From assembly GCA_021773015.1 (NCBI GenBank), contig JAJFKW010000001.1, forward strand, positions 2,649,305 through 2,713,304: a DNA stretch of 64,000 bases. The letters are read 5' to 3'. Below the pieces are notes generated by a model, which was not told the origin of the DNA, made no database searches, and saw only the letters and a program-made list of their open reading frames with translations. A program made the translations under genes and the position numbers. Every line of letters begins with the position of its first letter. The stretch's first letter is position 1. Positions 37,694 through 46,679 of the stretch are shown one piece after another. The DNA comes from Woeseia sp. (GTDB taxonomy: Bacteria; Pseudomonadota; Gammaproteobacteria; Steroidobacterales; Woeseiaceae).

Positions 37694-38433
37694 CAAGACG
37701 GTCCTGTATCCACGTCCAGCGGTTCGATGGCCCTTACAAAAGCTTCCTCTAGGTCGTCGCAACCGGTCGCCTGGCGGATCCCGTCCGCGGTGTCCTGCAT
37801 AGCCACGCGTCCGCCGGCGATAATAACGATCTCGTCACATAGGGCGGCAACCTCTTGCATGACATGACTCGAAAACAAAACACATTTGCCAGCTGCCTTT
37901 AGCCCACGAATTAGCTCGCGCAATGAACGCGTAGCCATCACATCAAGACCATTACTCGGTTCATCGAGAATGATATTCTGAGGTTCGTGAACGAGGGCGC
38001 GCGCCAAAGCGACTTTCGTTCGCTGCCCTTGCGAAAACCCTTTAGTCCGCCGTTCAGCAAAATCCGCAATATCCAACTGTTCAATGACCTTTTGTACCTT
38101 GCCATCGATGCTTGACGCGCCCATTCCATAGAGGCGCGCGTAGTAGGCAATATTTTCTCTAGCTGTAAGGTGTGGATAAAGGCCAGCCCCATGAGGAAGT
38201 GTGCCGATACGTTGCCGCGCTTCTAAGCCTTTCTCGACAACGTCAACGCCGTCGATGCTTGCATGGCCGGCATCCGGCTTTAGCACCGTGTACAACATGC
38301 GCAGCGTAGTGGATTTGCCAGCGCCATTGGGACCCAACAAACCCGTTACTTTGCCGTCCGTCGCCTCGAAACTAACGCCGGACACCGCTTTCACCGCGCC
38401 AAACGATTTGTGTAATTCGTCTACGACTATCAC
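37693..38433 (-). CDS. ABC transporter ATP-binding protein (NatA-like)
   Basis: A 246-residue ABC ATPase. The GTG at 38433 overlaps the TGA of the hydrolase gene by four bases (GTGA) and gives the natural start VIVVDELHKSFGAVKAVSGVSF. Walker A is GPNGAGKST (34-42), the signature FSQGQRTKVALARAL and Walker B NIILDEPSNGLDV, followed by the switch His in LFSSHVMQE. It pairs with the permease at 36515-37693. The order hydrolase, ATPase, permease with overlaps suggests one operon. Confidence 0.93.
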   Translation of the reverse strand: MIVVDELHKSFGAVKAVSGVSFEATDGKVTGLLGPNGAGKSTTLRMLYTVLKPDAGHASIDGVDVVEKGLEARQRIGTLPHGAGLYPHLTARENIAYYARLYGMGASSIDGKVQKVIEQLDIADFAERRTKGFSQGQRTKVALARALVHEPQNIILDEPSNGLDVMATRSLRELIRGLKAAGKCVLFSSHVMQEVAALCDEIVIIAGGRVAMQDTADGIRQATGCDDLEEAFVRAIEPLDVDTGPS

Positions 38434-39908
38434 GGACCGGGTCCCGCAAAACTCAGAAAAAACGGCATCGCGAATAGGCGCTCCATGCAGGCTGTCTCCA
38501 GTCCATCGACTGCGGCGGCGTCTACAAACTCGCCAATGATGTCCGGCATGCAACCCTGTCCTGCTAGGCCGTGACCCTGATCTTTGCCAACCAGCGCCAA
38601 GGAATTCGACATTTCTTGTGCGGCCAGCATCGCATAGGCCGGCGGCGTTACCGGATCCGCGCCGCCAGATAGGAGTAAGACCGGCTTGTCAGTTTTAAGA
38701 GGCGCATGAAAGCCGTCGTCGATAATGCCGGCCGGCCACGTCGAACAAATTGCCGTCAGCGCTTCGGTCATCAACGGACCAATATAAGTTGCTTCCAATA
38801 TTCCCGGCTCGGTCTCGCCGTAGAAGGGCGCATCCTCTGTGCAAACCACAGCATTGTGCATGCCAATCGCCAATTGCGACGACATTTGCTCAGAGGTTGC
38901 GAGAAAGTTTGCCGCCAATGGCTGCAAGTTGCCGTTAGCTGCCGCATCGATCATCAACGGCAGAAGGGCAACGGTATTGGGGCTGTAACTGAACAGACGA
39001 ATGGTTCCCGCCAATTCTGTATCGCCAAACGTTAATGAGCGTAGCTCTCCGGTCATCGGGTTGGCTATCTCTATACTCGCAGGTCTCGTTCGCAGCTCCT
39101 CGCGTAATACTTCAAAACGATCCGTGAGCGTCGGAAACGCCTCGTTACACGCGGCATCTTCTTCACAACGATCAAAAATAGCGCGCAGTGCCTTTTGTGC
39201 TTCAATTGCTATTTCCGGCCCGAGTGCAATCTGTGGTGCGGTCACCCCGTCTAGGATTACCGATCTTGTGGAGTCCGGATAGCGCCGCACAAAATGTTGC
39301 GCGACGCGCGTGCCATACGATGAGCCGTACAGGTTTAGGGCAGGATAGCCGAGCGCAACCCGCAACGCCTCGAGGTCCTGAACTGCAACGCTTGTCGTAA
39401 AGAACCGCGAGTCGTGAGGCAGTTCCTCGAGACACTGCCGCGCATATGCCACGGTTTCTTCCACGCTAAGCTGACCCTCGATAATCTCGTCGCCAAAATC
39501 GCAAGCCATCAGCTCCGATTGTCCAGTGCCCCGCTGGTCGATAAGCAAAATATCGCGATGCCGGCGGATACTCTCAAAGGCTTGTGCATACCCCGCGTAA
39601 AAACGAATGCTGGCACCGCCGGGGCCCCCGGCAATCGGCACGAACGGGTCGGGCTCCGGTTTCAACGACAGCGCGGGAACAATCGCAATGCTTAATTTCA
39701 GCAACGGTGAGCTGGTGTCCTCTGGGTCAAGATGACGCTCAAACTCGCCACAACGGGCTTTTATGCCGGGGTATCCTTCTGCCGCTCGAATACGGCATTC
39801 CGTCAGTACCGGCCCAATGGCCTCCTCGGCGTCAGACTGTGCGAAGGGAATTAGCATAGGCAAAACCGCCGCCAAACCAAAGACCAACAAATTGCGCAAG
39901 CCATACAC
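38430..39908 (-). CDS. Exported alpha/beta hydrolase, S33/TAP-like peptidase
   Basis: A 492-residue exported hydrolase of the tripeptidyl aminopeptidase/proline iminopeptidase type. A GTG start gives a signal peptide (about 1-26). The oxyanion region reads IAGGPGGAS, the strand-Asp segment DILLIDQRGTGQSEL is characteristic of the group, and the nucleophile elbow is GSSYGT (Ser197). A C-terminal TAP-like region includes KPVLLLSGGADPVTP (catalytic Asp) and DQGHGL (His). Cysteines near 139, 159 and 239 could form disulfides. It is first in the operon with the ABC exporter. Confidence 0.9.
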   Translation of the reverse strand: MYGLRNLLVFGLAAVLPMLIPFAQSDAEEAIGPVLTECRIRAAEGYPGIKARCGEFERHLDPEDTSSPLLKLSIAIVPALSLKPEPDPFVPIAGGPGGASIRFYAGYAQAFESIRRHRDILLIDQRGTGQSELMACDFGDEIIEGQLSVEETVAYARQCLEELPHDSRFFTTSVAVQDLEALRVALGYPALNLYGSSYGTRVAQHFVRRYPDSTRSVILDGVTAPQIALGPEIAIEAQKALRAIFDRCEEDAACNEAFPTLTDRFEVLREELRTRPASIEIANPMTGELRSLTFGDTELAGTIRLFSYSPNTVALLPLMIDAAANGNLQPLAANFLATSEQMSSQLAIGMHNAVVCTEDAPFYGETEPGILEATYIGPLMTEALTAICSTWPAGIIDDGFHAPLKTDKPVLLLSGGADPVTPPAYAMLAAQEMSNSLALVGKDQGHGLAGQGCMPDIIGEFVDAAAVDGLETACMERLFAMPFFLSFAGPGP

Positions 39909-40073
39909 CTACAGAGCAACCAAAGAGGCCGCTATCTTCGGGTCTGCGCGAGGCTGTGTAAAGCCGCGGCAAGGATCTATATGTTTTATGCAATTTTCGA
40001 GCGATTCGGTGGCCGATAGGCGCTAGAATGCGCGTCCAAATTTGATTAAATATTGACCACCAAAAATTCACCA

Positions 40074-42017
40074 ATGAGCAATAGCAACCCATTCGCAGTC
40101 GTTGTAGTAGGTGGCGGACACGCTGGCACTGAAGCCGCGCTCGCGTCCGCGCGCCTGGGCGTGGCGACGCTGTTGGTTACGCAAAAGCTCTCGACGCTCG
40201 GGCAAATGAGCTGCAATCCGGCCATTGGCGGTATTGGCAAAGGACACCTCACTCGCGAGGTTGATGCGCTCGGCGGCGCGATGGCCAGCGCAATCGACAA
40301 AGCTGGCATCCAATTTCGCATGCTCAACGCGAGTAAAGGGCCGGCAGTGCGTGCGACACGTGCGCAAGCTGATCGTGAGCTCTACCGGCAAACGATCCGC
40401 AGTATGCTGGAAAATCAAGCAAACTTGACGTTGGTCGAACAAAGCGTTGCGGACCTCATTGTTAAAGGTGGACGTGTCGCCGGCGTGATCACCGATGACG
40501 GCAGTGAGATTTTTGCGCCACAAATTGTTTTGACCGTTGGCACCTTTCTTGGCGGTCGAATATTGATCGGCGCAGAGGAAAAGGCGGGCGGGCGCGTGGG
40601 CGACGCACCCTCTAACCGGTTGGCTGAGCGCTTGCGCGAATTGCCCTTTCGAGTCTCGCGATTGAAAACCGGCACCCCACCGCGCCTCGACGGCAAGACG
40701 CTGAACTATGATGCAATGATCAGACAACCGGGCGATACGCCAACGCCAGTATTTTCATTTCTCGGCACGCGCGGCGAGCACCCCCGACAGATCGATTGTT
40801 TTATTACGCGGACGAACGAAAAGACCCATGACATCATTCGTGGTGCGCTTGATGAGTCGCCGATCTATACCGGTGTTATAGAAGGCGTCGGACCGCGTTA
40901 CTGTCCGTCGGTAGAGGACAAGGTCGTGCGTTTCGCGGACCGGGACTCGCATCAAATATTCGTCGAGCCGGAAGGCCTGAATACAGACACGGTTTATCCA
41001 AACGGAATTTCGACAAGTTTGTCGCAACAGACGCAGCTTAAGTTTGTGCGCAGCATAGAAGGATTCGAAAACGCACAAATTTCACAACCGGGCTACGCAA
41101 TCGAGTATGACTATTTCGATCCGCGCGATCTGCGCCCATCGATGGAAACGAAGCATCTCGACGGACTCTATTTTGCCGGACAAATAAACGGCACAACAGG
41201 TTATGAGGAGGCAGCAGCGCAGGGTCTGCTCGCCGGCCTCAATGCTGCGCGCGCGGCGGCCGGGCAAGACAGTTGGTATCCAAAACGCAGTGAGGCCTAC
41301 ATTGGCGTTCTGGTAGACGACCTCACTACGCGAGGCGTGAGCGAACCCTACAGAATGTTTACCAGTCGCGCGGAGTATCGTTTGCTGTTGCGCGAAGATA
41401 ATGCAGATCTACGACTAACGCCTGTCGGTAGAGAGTTTGGCTTGGTCAACGACACTCGCTGGGAGATTTTTTGCACGAAACAGTCTGCGGTTGCCGACGA
41501 GCAACAACGCCTCAACAAAATTATCGTGCGTGAGTCACAGATCAACGCACGAGACCGGGAATTGCTAGGTACAAACTTTCGCCGGGAAATACGCGCATCG
41601 GAATTATTACGGCGTCCCGAAATAAGCTATTCAGGGCTGTGTAAACTATCAACCGTTGGCGATGGCGATGGCGATGGCGATGGAGATGGCGATGGAGATG
41701 GTAATTGGCGCGGCGATTTTCCAGACGAGATTGCAGAACAAGTTGCGTTGCAGTTGGAGGCAACCGCTAAGTATGCTGGATACATTCAACGTCAGCAGCG
41801 GGAAATAGAAAAACACGCCAAGCAGGAGGCATTGCGCTTACCTGATTCAATTGACTATGCGTCAGTGCGCGGTCTTTCGACAGAGGCGCGGCAAAGACTG
41901 CAGTCGTCTCGCCCGCTAACAATCGGTCAAGCCTCGCGACTGGAAGGTGTAACGCCATCAACGGTTTCTTTGCTCCTGTTGCACATAAAGAAGCAGCAGC
42001 TACAAAAAACCGCGTGA
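40074..42017 (+). CDS. mnmG: tRNA uridine-34 5-carboxymethylaminomethyl modification enzyme MnmG
   Basis: A 647-residue FAD enzyme that partners MnmE. The FAD motif [21 protein letters not shown] follows the ATG at 40074; a TTG at 40053 would add seven residues. [14 protein letters not shown]-type sequence ([14 protein letters not shown]), [22 protein letters not shown], and [18 protein letters not shown] are hallmarks. The C-terminal domain with [23 protein letters not shown] binds MnmE. Between LSTV and NWRGDF lies a Gly-Asp tract of seven dipeptides, encoded by a hexanucleotide repeat, in a loop where E. coli MnmG has no such insert. Confidence 0.97.
   Translation: MSNSNPFAVVVVGGGHAGTEAALASARLGVATLLVTQKLSTLGQMSCNPAIGGIGKGHLTREVDALGGAMASAIDKAGIQFRMLNASKGPAVRATRAQADRELYRQTIRSMLENQANLTLVEQSVADLIVKGGRVAGVITDDGSEIFAPQIVLTVGTFLGGRILIGAEEKAGGRVGDAPSNRLAERLRELPFRVSRLKTGTPPRLDGKTLNYDAMIRQPGDTPTPVFSFLGTRGEHPRQIDCFITRTNEKTHDIIRGALDESPIYTGVIEGVGPRYCPSVEDKVVRFADRDSHQIFVEPEGLNTDTVYPNGISTSLSQQTQLKFVRSIEGFENAQISQPGYAIEYDYFDPRDLRPSMETKHLDGLYFAGQINGTTGYEEAAAQGLLAGLNAARAAAGQDSWYPKRSEAYIGVLVDDLTTRGVSEPYRMFTSRAEYRLLLREDNADLRLTPVGREFGLVNDTRWEIFCTKQSAVADEQQRLNKIIVRESQINARDRELLGTNFRREIRASELLRRPEISYSGLCKLSTVGDGDGDGDGDGDGDGNWRGDFPDEIAEQVALQLEATAKYAGYIQRQQREIEKHAKQEALRLPDSIDYASVRGLSTEARQRLQSSRPLTIGQASRLEGVTPSTVSLLLLHIKKQQLQKTA
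41661..41702 (+). repeat. Hexanucleotide repeat GATGGN, seven units, inside mnmG
   Basis: Seven tandem copies: GATGGC x3, GATGGA, GATGGC, GATGGA, GATGGT. They encode (Asp-Gly)7. Third-base variation shows the array is slightly older than the perfect array at 24845-24904. Copy-number change would be in frame. Confidence 0.95.
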
Positions 42018-42781
42018 GTAACACGCGCTTGTTTTCATTGTCAGCAAATGGGTGCAACCGCCAGCGAAAAAAAACCGCAGGCAGGGGCGTGCCGGGTATA
42101 TTGAGCGGTGTCTTGGGCCTTTTGCTAGCAAACGCCACTACTGCTCACGCACTTGAGTTTTCGGGAGCAGCAACGATCACGACAGACTATATCTATCGCG
42201 GACTGTCGACCTCAGGCGGCAACCCGGCGTTGCAGTTGGGCGTTGATTTGCATCATAAGAAGGGCTGGTTTGCAGGAATATGGGCGTCGACAGCGAACCT
42301 GAAAACCGGCGATGGTCGCCGTCACTTGGAGGTAGATATTTACGCTGGGTATCAGTTTCAGCCGAACAAGGATTGGTCGGCGACCATGACAGTCCTTCAC
42401 TACACCTTTCCCGATGCTAGCGGACCGCGGAATTACGATCATACTGAGTTGCTGTTGGGCGTCGACTTTTTGCGTCACTACTCTGCGGAGCTCGGATACA
42501 CCAATGACGTTTACGGTTCTGGGCGGGACGCCAAGCATTGGGAGCTGAGAGGCGACTGGCCAGTCGGCAATGCGTGGACCATCGGTGCCGGAGTGGGCGG
42601 CAACGATCTATCCGATTTCGGCACGCCGCACTATTTGCATTGGGATGTGGGTGCAAGCACTCGACTATCGAGATTTACTTTCGATCTTCGCTGGCACAAC
42701 AATGAAACACCCGATCGCGGTGTTGTCGTAGCGCTATCCGCAGAGTCTCAGCTCGTGCTATCGATTTCGGCCGGGTTTTAG
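42014..42781 (+). CDS. TorF family putative porin
   Basis: A 255-residue outer-membrane beta-barrel protein of the TorF/Gcw_chp family. It starts at a GTG that overlaps the mnmG stop by four bases (GTGA). The signal-like hydrophobic segment is at about 29-46 after an unusually long basic N-terminus, so the true start may lie further in. The mature part opens [36 protein letters not shown], the family signature (YxxRGxS and PAxQ), and continues as alternating strands ending in an aromatic residue (SISAGF). Its cargo is unknown. Confidence 0.85.
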   Translation: MSNTRLFSLSANGCNRQRKKTAGRGVPGILSGVLGLLLANATTAHALEFSGAATITTDYIYRGLSTSGGNPALQLGVDLHHKKGWFAGIWASTANLKTGDGRRHLEVDIYAGYQFQPNKDWSATMTVLHYTFPDASGPRNYDHTELLLGVDFLRHYSAELGYTNDVYGSGRDAKHWELRGDWPVGNAWTIGAGVGGNDLSDFGTPHYLHWDVGASTRLSRFTFDLRWHNNETPDRGVVVALSAESQLVLSISAGF

Positions 42782-42809
42782 CGTCAGTCGATGAGAAAGC
42801 TGCGGGGTG

Positions 42810-44090
42810 TTAGCGCGCTGCACTACCGTTTGCGCCGCAAGTTGCGTCACCGAATAATGGCGCCAGCGCGCGACAGGCGTTCACAATACCGCGTGTCGAA
42901 GCTGGGCTATCAACGATCAGCTGACGGACCTCTTTTCCGGATAACTTTGGCTGCGCGGCAACCAGTAAAGCTGCGATGCCGCTAACGTGCGCTGCAGCAA
43001 GGGAACTGCCAGACGCAAAATCGTAACTATCGTGCGGCGCGGCAACCAAAATTTCGTCTCCTGGCGCGTTGACGGCACTAAGGTGGCCGGAATCCGCACC
43101 TGCTGAGTCGGCCGCAACAACCAGGACGCCCGGTACATTGGTTGGAAAGCCGGATAAAGTATCAGCAGGCGCAGCCGCGACAACCGTAATTCCTTTGTCA
43201 ATCGCGTTATGAATCAGCCGTGCCAGCAATGGATCGGGTGGGCCACCTAGGCTTAGGTTAATAATGTCGGCCGCAGATTCGATGGCGTGACTCAATGCCC
43301 GCGCTAACGTAAAGCTGTCACACACGGCCCGCCTCTTGTCAGCGAGATACCAGCAGGCTTTTAAAATCGATAAATGTGCCTCCGGAGCGACGCCGACAAT
43401 GCCTTCGCCATTGTTGATTGAGGCGGCGATAATCCCGGCAACGGCGGTGCCGTGAGCATCGGCAACTCCGCCGCGATTCTTGGTGCCAACAAAGTCTTGA
43501 TGCTCGGCAATCTGTCCGGCCAATTCGGGATGGCGTAGATCGGCACCGGTATCCACAACAGCGATTCGCGCGCCCTGGCCGCGAGTCCAGGCGTGGGCTT
43601 GCGGAATTTCTAGAGTATCAAGCACATGTTGGAATCGTGCGTACGGATCCAGGTTACTCGACTGCGCTGTCCCGAAAGCAGAAAATGTGTTGAGGCGCTG
43701 CACCGACTCGACGTCATTGCGCGCTTCCAGCTTGGATATTAGTGTGTCTACAGATAGGTCCGTTGTGCGCTCCGAATCAAGCGCATAGACGACGCAAAAC
43801 ACAGCAAGCGGGCGAATCGGCCATTCGTCTATTTTTTGCAGTCCAAATAGTTTTGCGATGCGTTTTGCTGAGCGGCTAATCGCAACGGATGTGGTGTAAC
43901 TACCGCTGCTTCGACGGTAGCTAGGACGAGCCGGGCCGCCGCGATGCGCGTTACGCATTCCTGGGTCTGCAAAGGTCACTAATATCCTAACCGCATCGTC
44001 GCTTTTATTGCCTTCTTCGGCAGCTAATAGACTTGGCAGCGATAGCGACACCAACATCAACAGGCTTACAATTTTCGTCGTTATCGTCAT
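42810..44090 (-). CDS. Exported S8 (subtilisin-like) peptidase, oxyanion Asn not seen
   Basis: A 426-residue exported subtilase. Signal peptide about 1-23; an N-terminal prodomain (about 33-136) ends with the propeptide-like LISKLEARNDVESVQRLN. The catalytic triad is readable: Asp180 in AVVDTGADLRHPEL, His213 in DAHGTAVAGIIAA, Ser363 in ASGSSLAAAHVSGIAALL. Where subtilases have the oxyanion-hole Asn in an AAGN motif, this protein reads VVAAAPADTLSGFP, with Ala309 in that place, so activity may be reduced or altered. The gene is third in an apparent operon: sigma factor, anti-sigma factor, protease, with a 9-bp gap after the anti-sigma gene. Confidence 0.9.
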   Translation of the reverse strand: MTITTKIVSLLMLVSLSLPSLLAAEEGNKSDDAVRILVTFADPGMRNAHRGGPARPSYRRSSGSYTTSVAISRSAKRIAKLFGLQKIDEWPIRPLAVFCVVYALDSERTTDLSVDTLISKLEARNDVESVQRLNTFSAFGTAQSSNLDPYARFQHVLDTLEIPQAHAWTRGQGARIAVVDTGADLRHPELAGQIAEHQDFVGTKNRGGVADAHGTAVAGIIAASINNGEGIVGVAPEAHLSILKACWYLADKRRAVCDSFTLARALSHAIESAADIINLSLGGPPDPLLARLIHNAIDKGITVVAAAPADTLSGFPTNVPGVLVVAADSAGADSGHLSAVNAPGDEILVAAPHDSYDFASGSSLAAAHVSGIAALLVAAQPKLSGKEVRQLIVDSPASTRGIVNACRALAPLFGDATCGANGSAAR

Positions 44091-44099
44091 TTGTCAGCT

Positions 44100-44726
44100 C
44101 TATTGCGCAGTTACCGGTTGCGCGAATAACACCCGATCGTCTACCTGCAACGCCGCCGCGATGGCCGATCGTTCGGTCACGCCTAATGGTCGCGACGTTG
44201 TCAATGTATAGACGCCGCGCTCGCTTGGCCCCGAATACAGTGCCAAATCTTGCTCGCCGAGCAACGTCGTCAGCTCTGCCAATGTCAACGTTGGCGAAAA
44301 GACAGCGCGAATCAATCTTTGAGCGTTTTCCGCCGTTGGCTTGCTCAAGGTCCTAAATTCAGGCGCGCGCGCACCTGGCAGCAAAACCATTGTCGCGACA
44401 ATAGCCACGACCGCGCTCTGTGCGACAAAAGCGAAGCGCCACGGTCGTGCAACAATGTTGCTACGGGTTACCGACCAAAGGTTTTGCAGGCGGCTTGGGG
44501 TTGCAAGCTTATCGATACGTTGATTGATTCGCCGCATGTCGATAGCCGGCGCAGTCTGCGACGCTAGAAATTGTTCGGCAGATGTTTGCAGTGCCCGCAG
44601 CTGCCCAAGTTCCTTGCGGCATATCACGCAGCTTGAGGCATGGGTCTGCACGGCTTCGCTTTGGGCATGTTCCAGCGAGCCGTTTATCAACCACGGCAAT
44701 AGTGAATTGGCTTCGGCATGCAGCAT
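44100..44726 (-). CDS. Transmembrane anti-sigma factor with zinc-binding N-terminus
   Basis: A 208-residue membrane protein. The cytoplasmic N-terminus holds the zinc anti-sigma motif H29-x3-C33-x2-C36 within THASSCVICRKELG. One transmembrane helix lies at about 98-117. The periplasmic part (about 122-208) reads AQRLIRAVFSPTLTLAELTTLLGE, YSGPSERGVYTL and AAALQVDDRVLFAQPV, a pattern that recalls subtilase propeptide-type domains. It starts one base after the stop of the sigma factor gene and ends 9 bp before the S8 protease gene. It should hold the sigma factor inactive at the membrane. How it is released is unknown, but the adjacent protease is an obvious candidate. Confidence 0.85.
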   Translation of the reverse strand: MLHAEANSLLPWLINGSLEHAQSEAVQTHASSCVICRKELGQLRALQTSAEQFLASQTAPAIDMRRINQRIDKLATPSRLQNLWSVTRSNIVARPWRFAFVAQSAVVAIVATMVLLPGARAPEFRTLSKPTAENAQRLIRAVFSPTLTLAELTTLLGEQDLALYSGPSERGVYTLTTSRPLGVTERSAIAAALQVDDRVLFAQPVTAQ

Positions 44727-44727
44727 T

Positions 44728-45321
44728 TTATTTAACCTGACCTTGAGTTGCCTTCACGCGAGGCTCTCCGAGCTTCGGCAGCAAAACCTGTAGCCGCCGT
44801 CTTGCGTGAAACATTCTTGTCTTAACCGTATTCACCGGGCAGCCTACTATGGCCGCGATTTCGTCGTAAGAGAAGCCACCGAAATAGGTGAGGTCGATAA
44901 TCTGCCGGTGGTCAACACTCAAATGTTGTAGACCAACATCCAGCCAATTGTCCGGTGTTGTCGTATGGCCCACCAGAGACGCTTCGTCGACGCTGTGGTC
45001 CAGCCGGGATTGATAGCGCTTTTCCTTGCCGAGTGCAGCCAAGCCTTTGCGATACGCAATACCAAATACCCAGGTTGAAACCGCCGATTTACCGCGAAAT
45101 TTGCTGGCATCTTTCCAAACGACGAGCATGACATCGTCCAAAACCTCTTCGGCGGTGCAGGCGTCGCGCAACATTCTTCGCAAATAGCCGAAAAGCTTTG
45201 GCTGAAAGCGGCAATACAGTGCGCTAAACGCCTCGCGGTCGCGGCCGCAGACCTGCTTGAGCAGTGCCAAATCGAGGCCAGCCGGGTCCGGCGTGCTGGT
45301 GTTTTCCGATACGTCGGCCAA
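44728..45321 (-). CDS. RNA polymerase sigma factor, sigma-70 (ECF) family
   Basis: A 197-residue ECF-type sigma factor with a TTG start preceded by GGAAGG. Region 2 reads REAFSALYCRFQPKLFGYLRRMLRDACTAEEVLDDVMLVVWKDASKFRG. Region 4 reads HLSVDHRQIIDLTYFGGFSYDEIAAIVGCPVNTVKTRMFHARRRL, a clear helix-turn-helix that recognises the -35 element. The anti-sigma gene follows one base after the stop. The gene diverges from the c-haem lipoprotein gene, whose 155-bp upstream region may hold its target promoter; I could not identify a clear GGAAC-type -35 there. Confidence 0.92.
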   Translation of the reverse strand: MADVSENTSTPDPAGLDLALLKQVCGRDREAFSALYCRFQPKLFGYLRRMLRDACTAEEVLDDVMLVVWKDASKFRGKSAVSTWVFGIAYRKGLAALGKEKRYQSRLDHSVDEASLVGHTTTPDNWLDVGLQHLSVDHRQIIDLTYFGGFSYDEIAAIVGCPVNTVKTRMFHARRRLQVLLPKLGEPRVKATQGQVK

Positions 45322-45476
45322 AATCGTCGCCTTCCGCGCAAACTACCATAAAGCTTAAGTGCGCCAATGAGCGCCAAAAGTTCAATCGCGCGAACAAATA
45401 AGGGCATTTGAACCATTAGCCGCCGGTTTGCCACTCAAGGACTGAACATGTCTTTTCTTGACGGAGCAACTGGACT

Positions 45477-46679
45477 GTGCCGCAACGTAGAATTTATAGC
45501 GCGATAATTAACGGTGTGGCGGCCATATTGTGCGCCTGTAGTGCCGGTAGCGGCGGGGGCTTAGATGTGGCTGGCCGCCCTTCGTCGCCCGATGGCGGCG
45601 TGGCACCTGCGCCAACTTTAGCGTTCCTGCAGGGAGAACTTTTCGACGCCTCTTGCATCATCTGCCATGCCGGAGCAAATGCACCGCTTGGCCTGCGTCT
45701 CGATACGGAAAACAGCTTCAACAATTTAGTTGGGGTACCCAGTCGACAACAGGGGTCGTTGCTGCGCGTCGACCCCGGCCAACCGGCTCAGAGCTATTTG
45801 ATTCAGAAGCTAGAAGGGCGCGCGTCGGAGGGCGCACAAATGCCGCTCGGTGGTCCACCGGTTCCGCAGGAGATTATTAACTTTGCGCGGCAATGGATCT
45901 TGGATGGCGCGCAGGCCAGCGCAAGTGACACGCAGCCGATTTCGCCGCCAGTGGTGACGTCGTTTACGCCAGAGCCAGGCGCCGCTCTACCGTCATTACC
46001 GGCGCAAATTGTCGTCGGCTTTGATCAGGAGATCGATGCATCGACCGTCAACGAGATGACGATCGAGATTTTGCGCAGTGGTGATGACGGCGAATTCGAA
46101 AGCGGCAATGAACGGGCGGTACCGATTTCCGCTTTTTCGCTTGCCACGGCGAATCCGCGGCTTGCGCTGATCGACATACGCGGCGCAGCTGCAATTGATG
46201 ACGCCTATCAAGTGACGATTCGCGGCAGCGGCGGCAGTCTCTTGCTAAGCATCGGTGGGCGGGCGTTGGACGGCGAATTTAGCGGCTCACTACCATCTGG
46301 CGATGGCATCGAAGGCGGGGACTTTGTCGCAACATTTTGGGTGCGCAGTATTCAGGCGAACTTGCAGTCAATCCAAGACAATGTATTTGCCGTTAGCTGT
46401 TCGCCCGGTTGCCATACCGGCCCAACTAGCAGCAATTTACCAAGCGGCATGGACTTAAGCAGCGCGGCTGCGAGCTTTGCCAGCCTGGTAGGCGTCAACA
46501 GCCTGCAGTCACCGGCCCAGTTTCGTGTTTCGGCTGGCGACGCCAGCACAAGCTACCTGGTGCAAAAAATTGAGGGGACCGCGACCGTCGGCGGTCGTAT
46601 GCCGTTAGCTTCTGCGCCGCTAGATCAGGTGACGATTGATGCCATTCGTTTGTGGATAAACGACGGAGCGAATCCGTGA
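45477..46679 (+). CDS. Lipoprotein with c-type haem motifs and an Ig-like middle domain
   Basis: A 400-residue predicted lipoprotein (GTG start, GGAG 10 bp upstream; lipobox ending in Cys21). Residues 55-140 resemble a cytochrome-c-like module with C60-I-I-C-H64, a spacer, then PAQSYLIQKLEGRASEGAQMPLGGPPVP and a distal WILDGA helix. A middle region (about 155-280) looks like an SbsA/Big-type Ig-like domain (VVGFDQEIDASTV). A second module repeats the first, with the haem motif written C308-S-P-G-C312-H313, i.e. CX3CH, and SYLVQKIEGTATVGGRMPL. The repeated QKIEG and RMPL motifs match cytochrome-like proteins of Planctomycetes and Gammaproteobacteria. Its role is likely electron transfer or haem sensing at the outer membrane. 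Confidence 0.78.
   Translation: MPQRRIYSAIINGVAAILCACSAGSGGGLDVAGRPSSPDGGVAPAPTLAFLQGELFDASCIICHAGANAPLGLRLDTENSFNNLVGVPSRQQGSLLRVDPGQPAQSYLIQKLEGRASEGAQMPLGGPPVPQEIINFARQWILDGAQASASDTQPISPPVVTSFTPEPGAALPSLPAQIVVGFDQEIDASTVNEMTIEILRSGDDGEFESGNERAVPISAFSLATANPRLALIDIRGAAAIDDAYQVTIRGSGGSLLLSIGGRALDGEFSGSLPSGDGIEGGDFVATFWVRSIQANLQSIQDNVFAVSCSPGCHTGPTSSNLPSGMDLSSAAASFASLVGVNSLQSPAQFRVSAGDASTSYLVQKIEGTATVGGRMPLASAPLDQVTIDAIRLWINDGANP

Noticed and set aside
44919-45434. Longer minus-strand frame of 171 codons over the sigma-factor gene
   Set aside because: It is an out-of-frame shadow of the ECF sigma factor; the true frame has clear regions 2 and 4.
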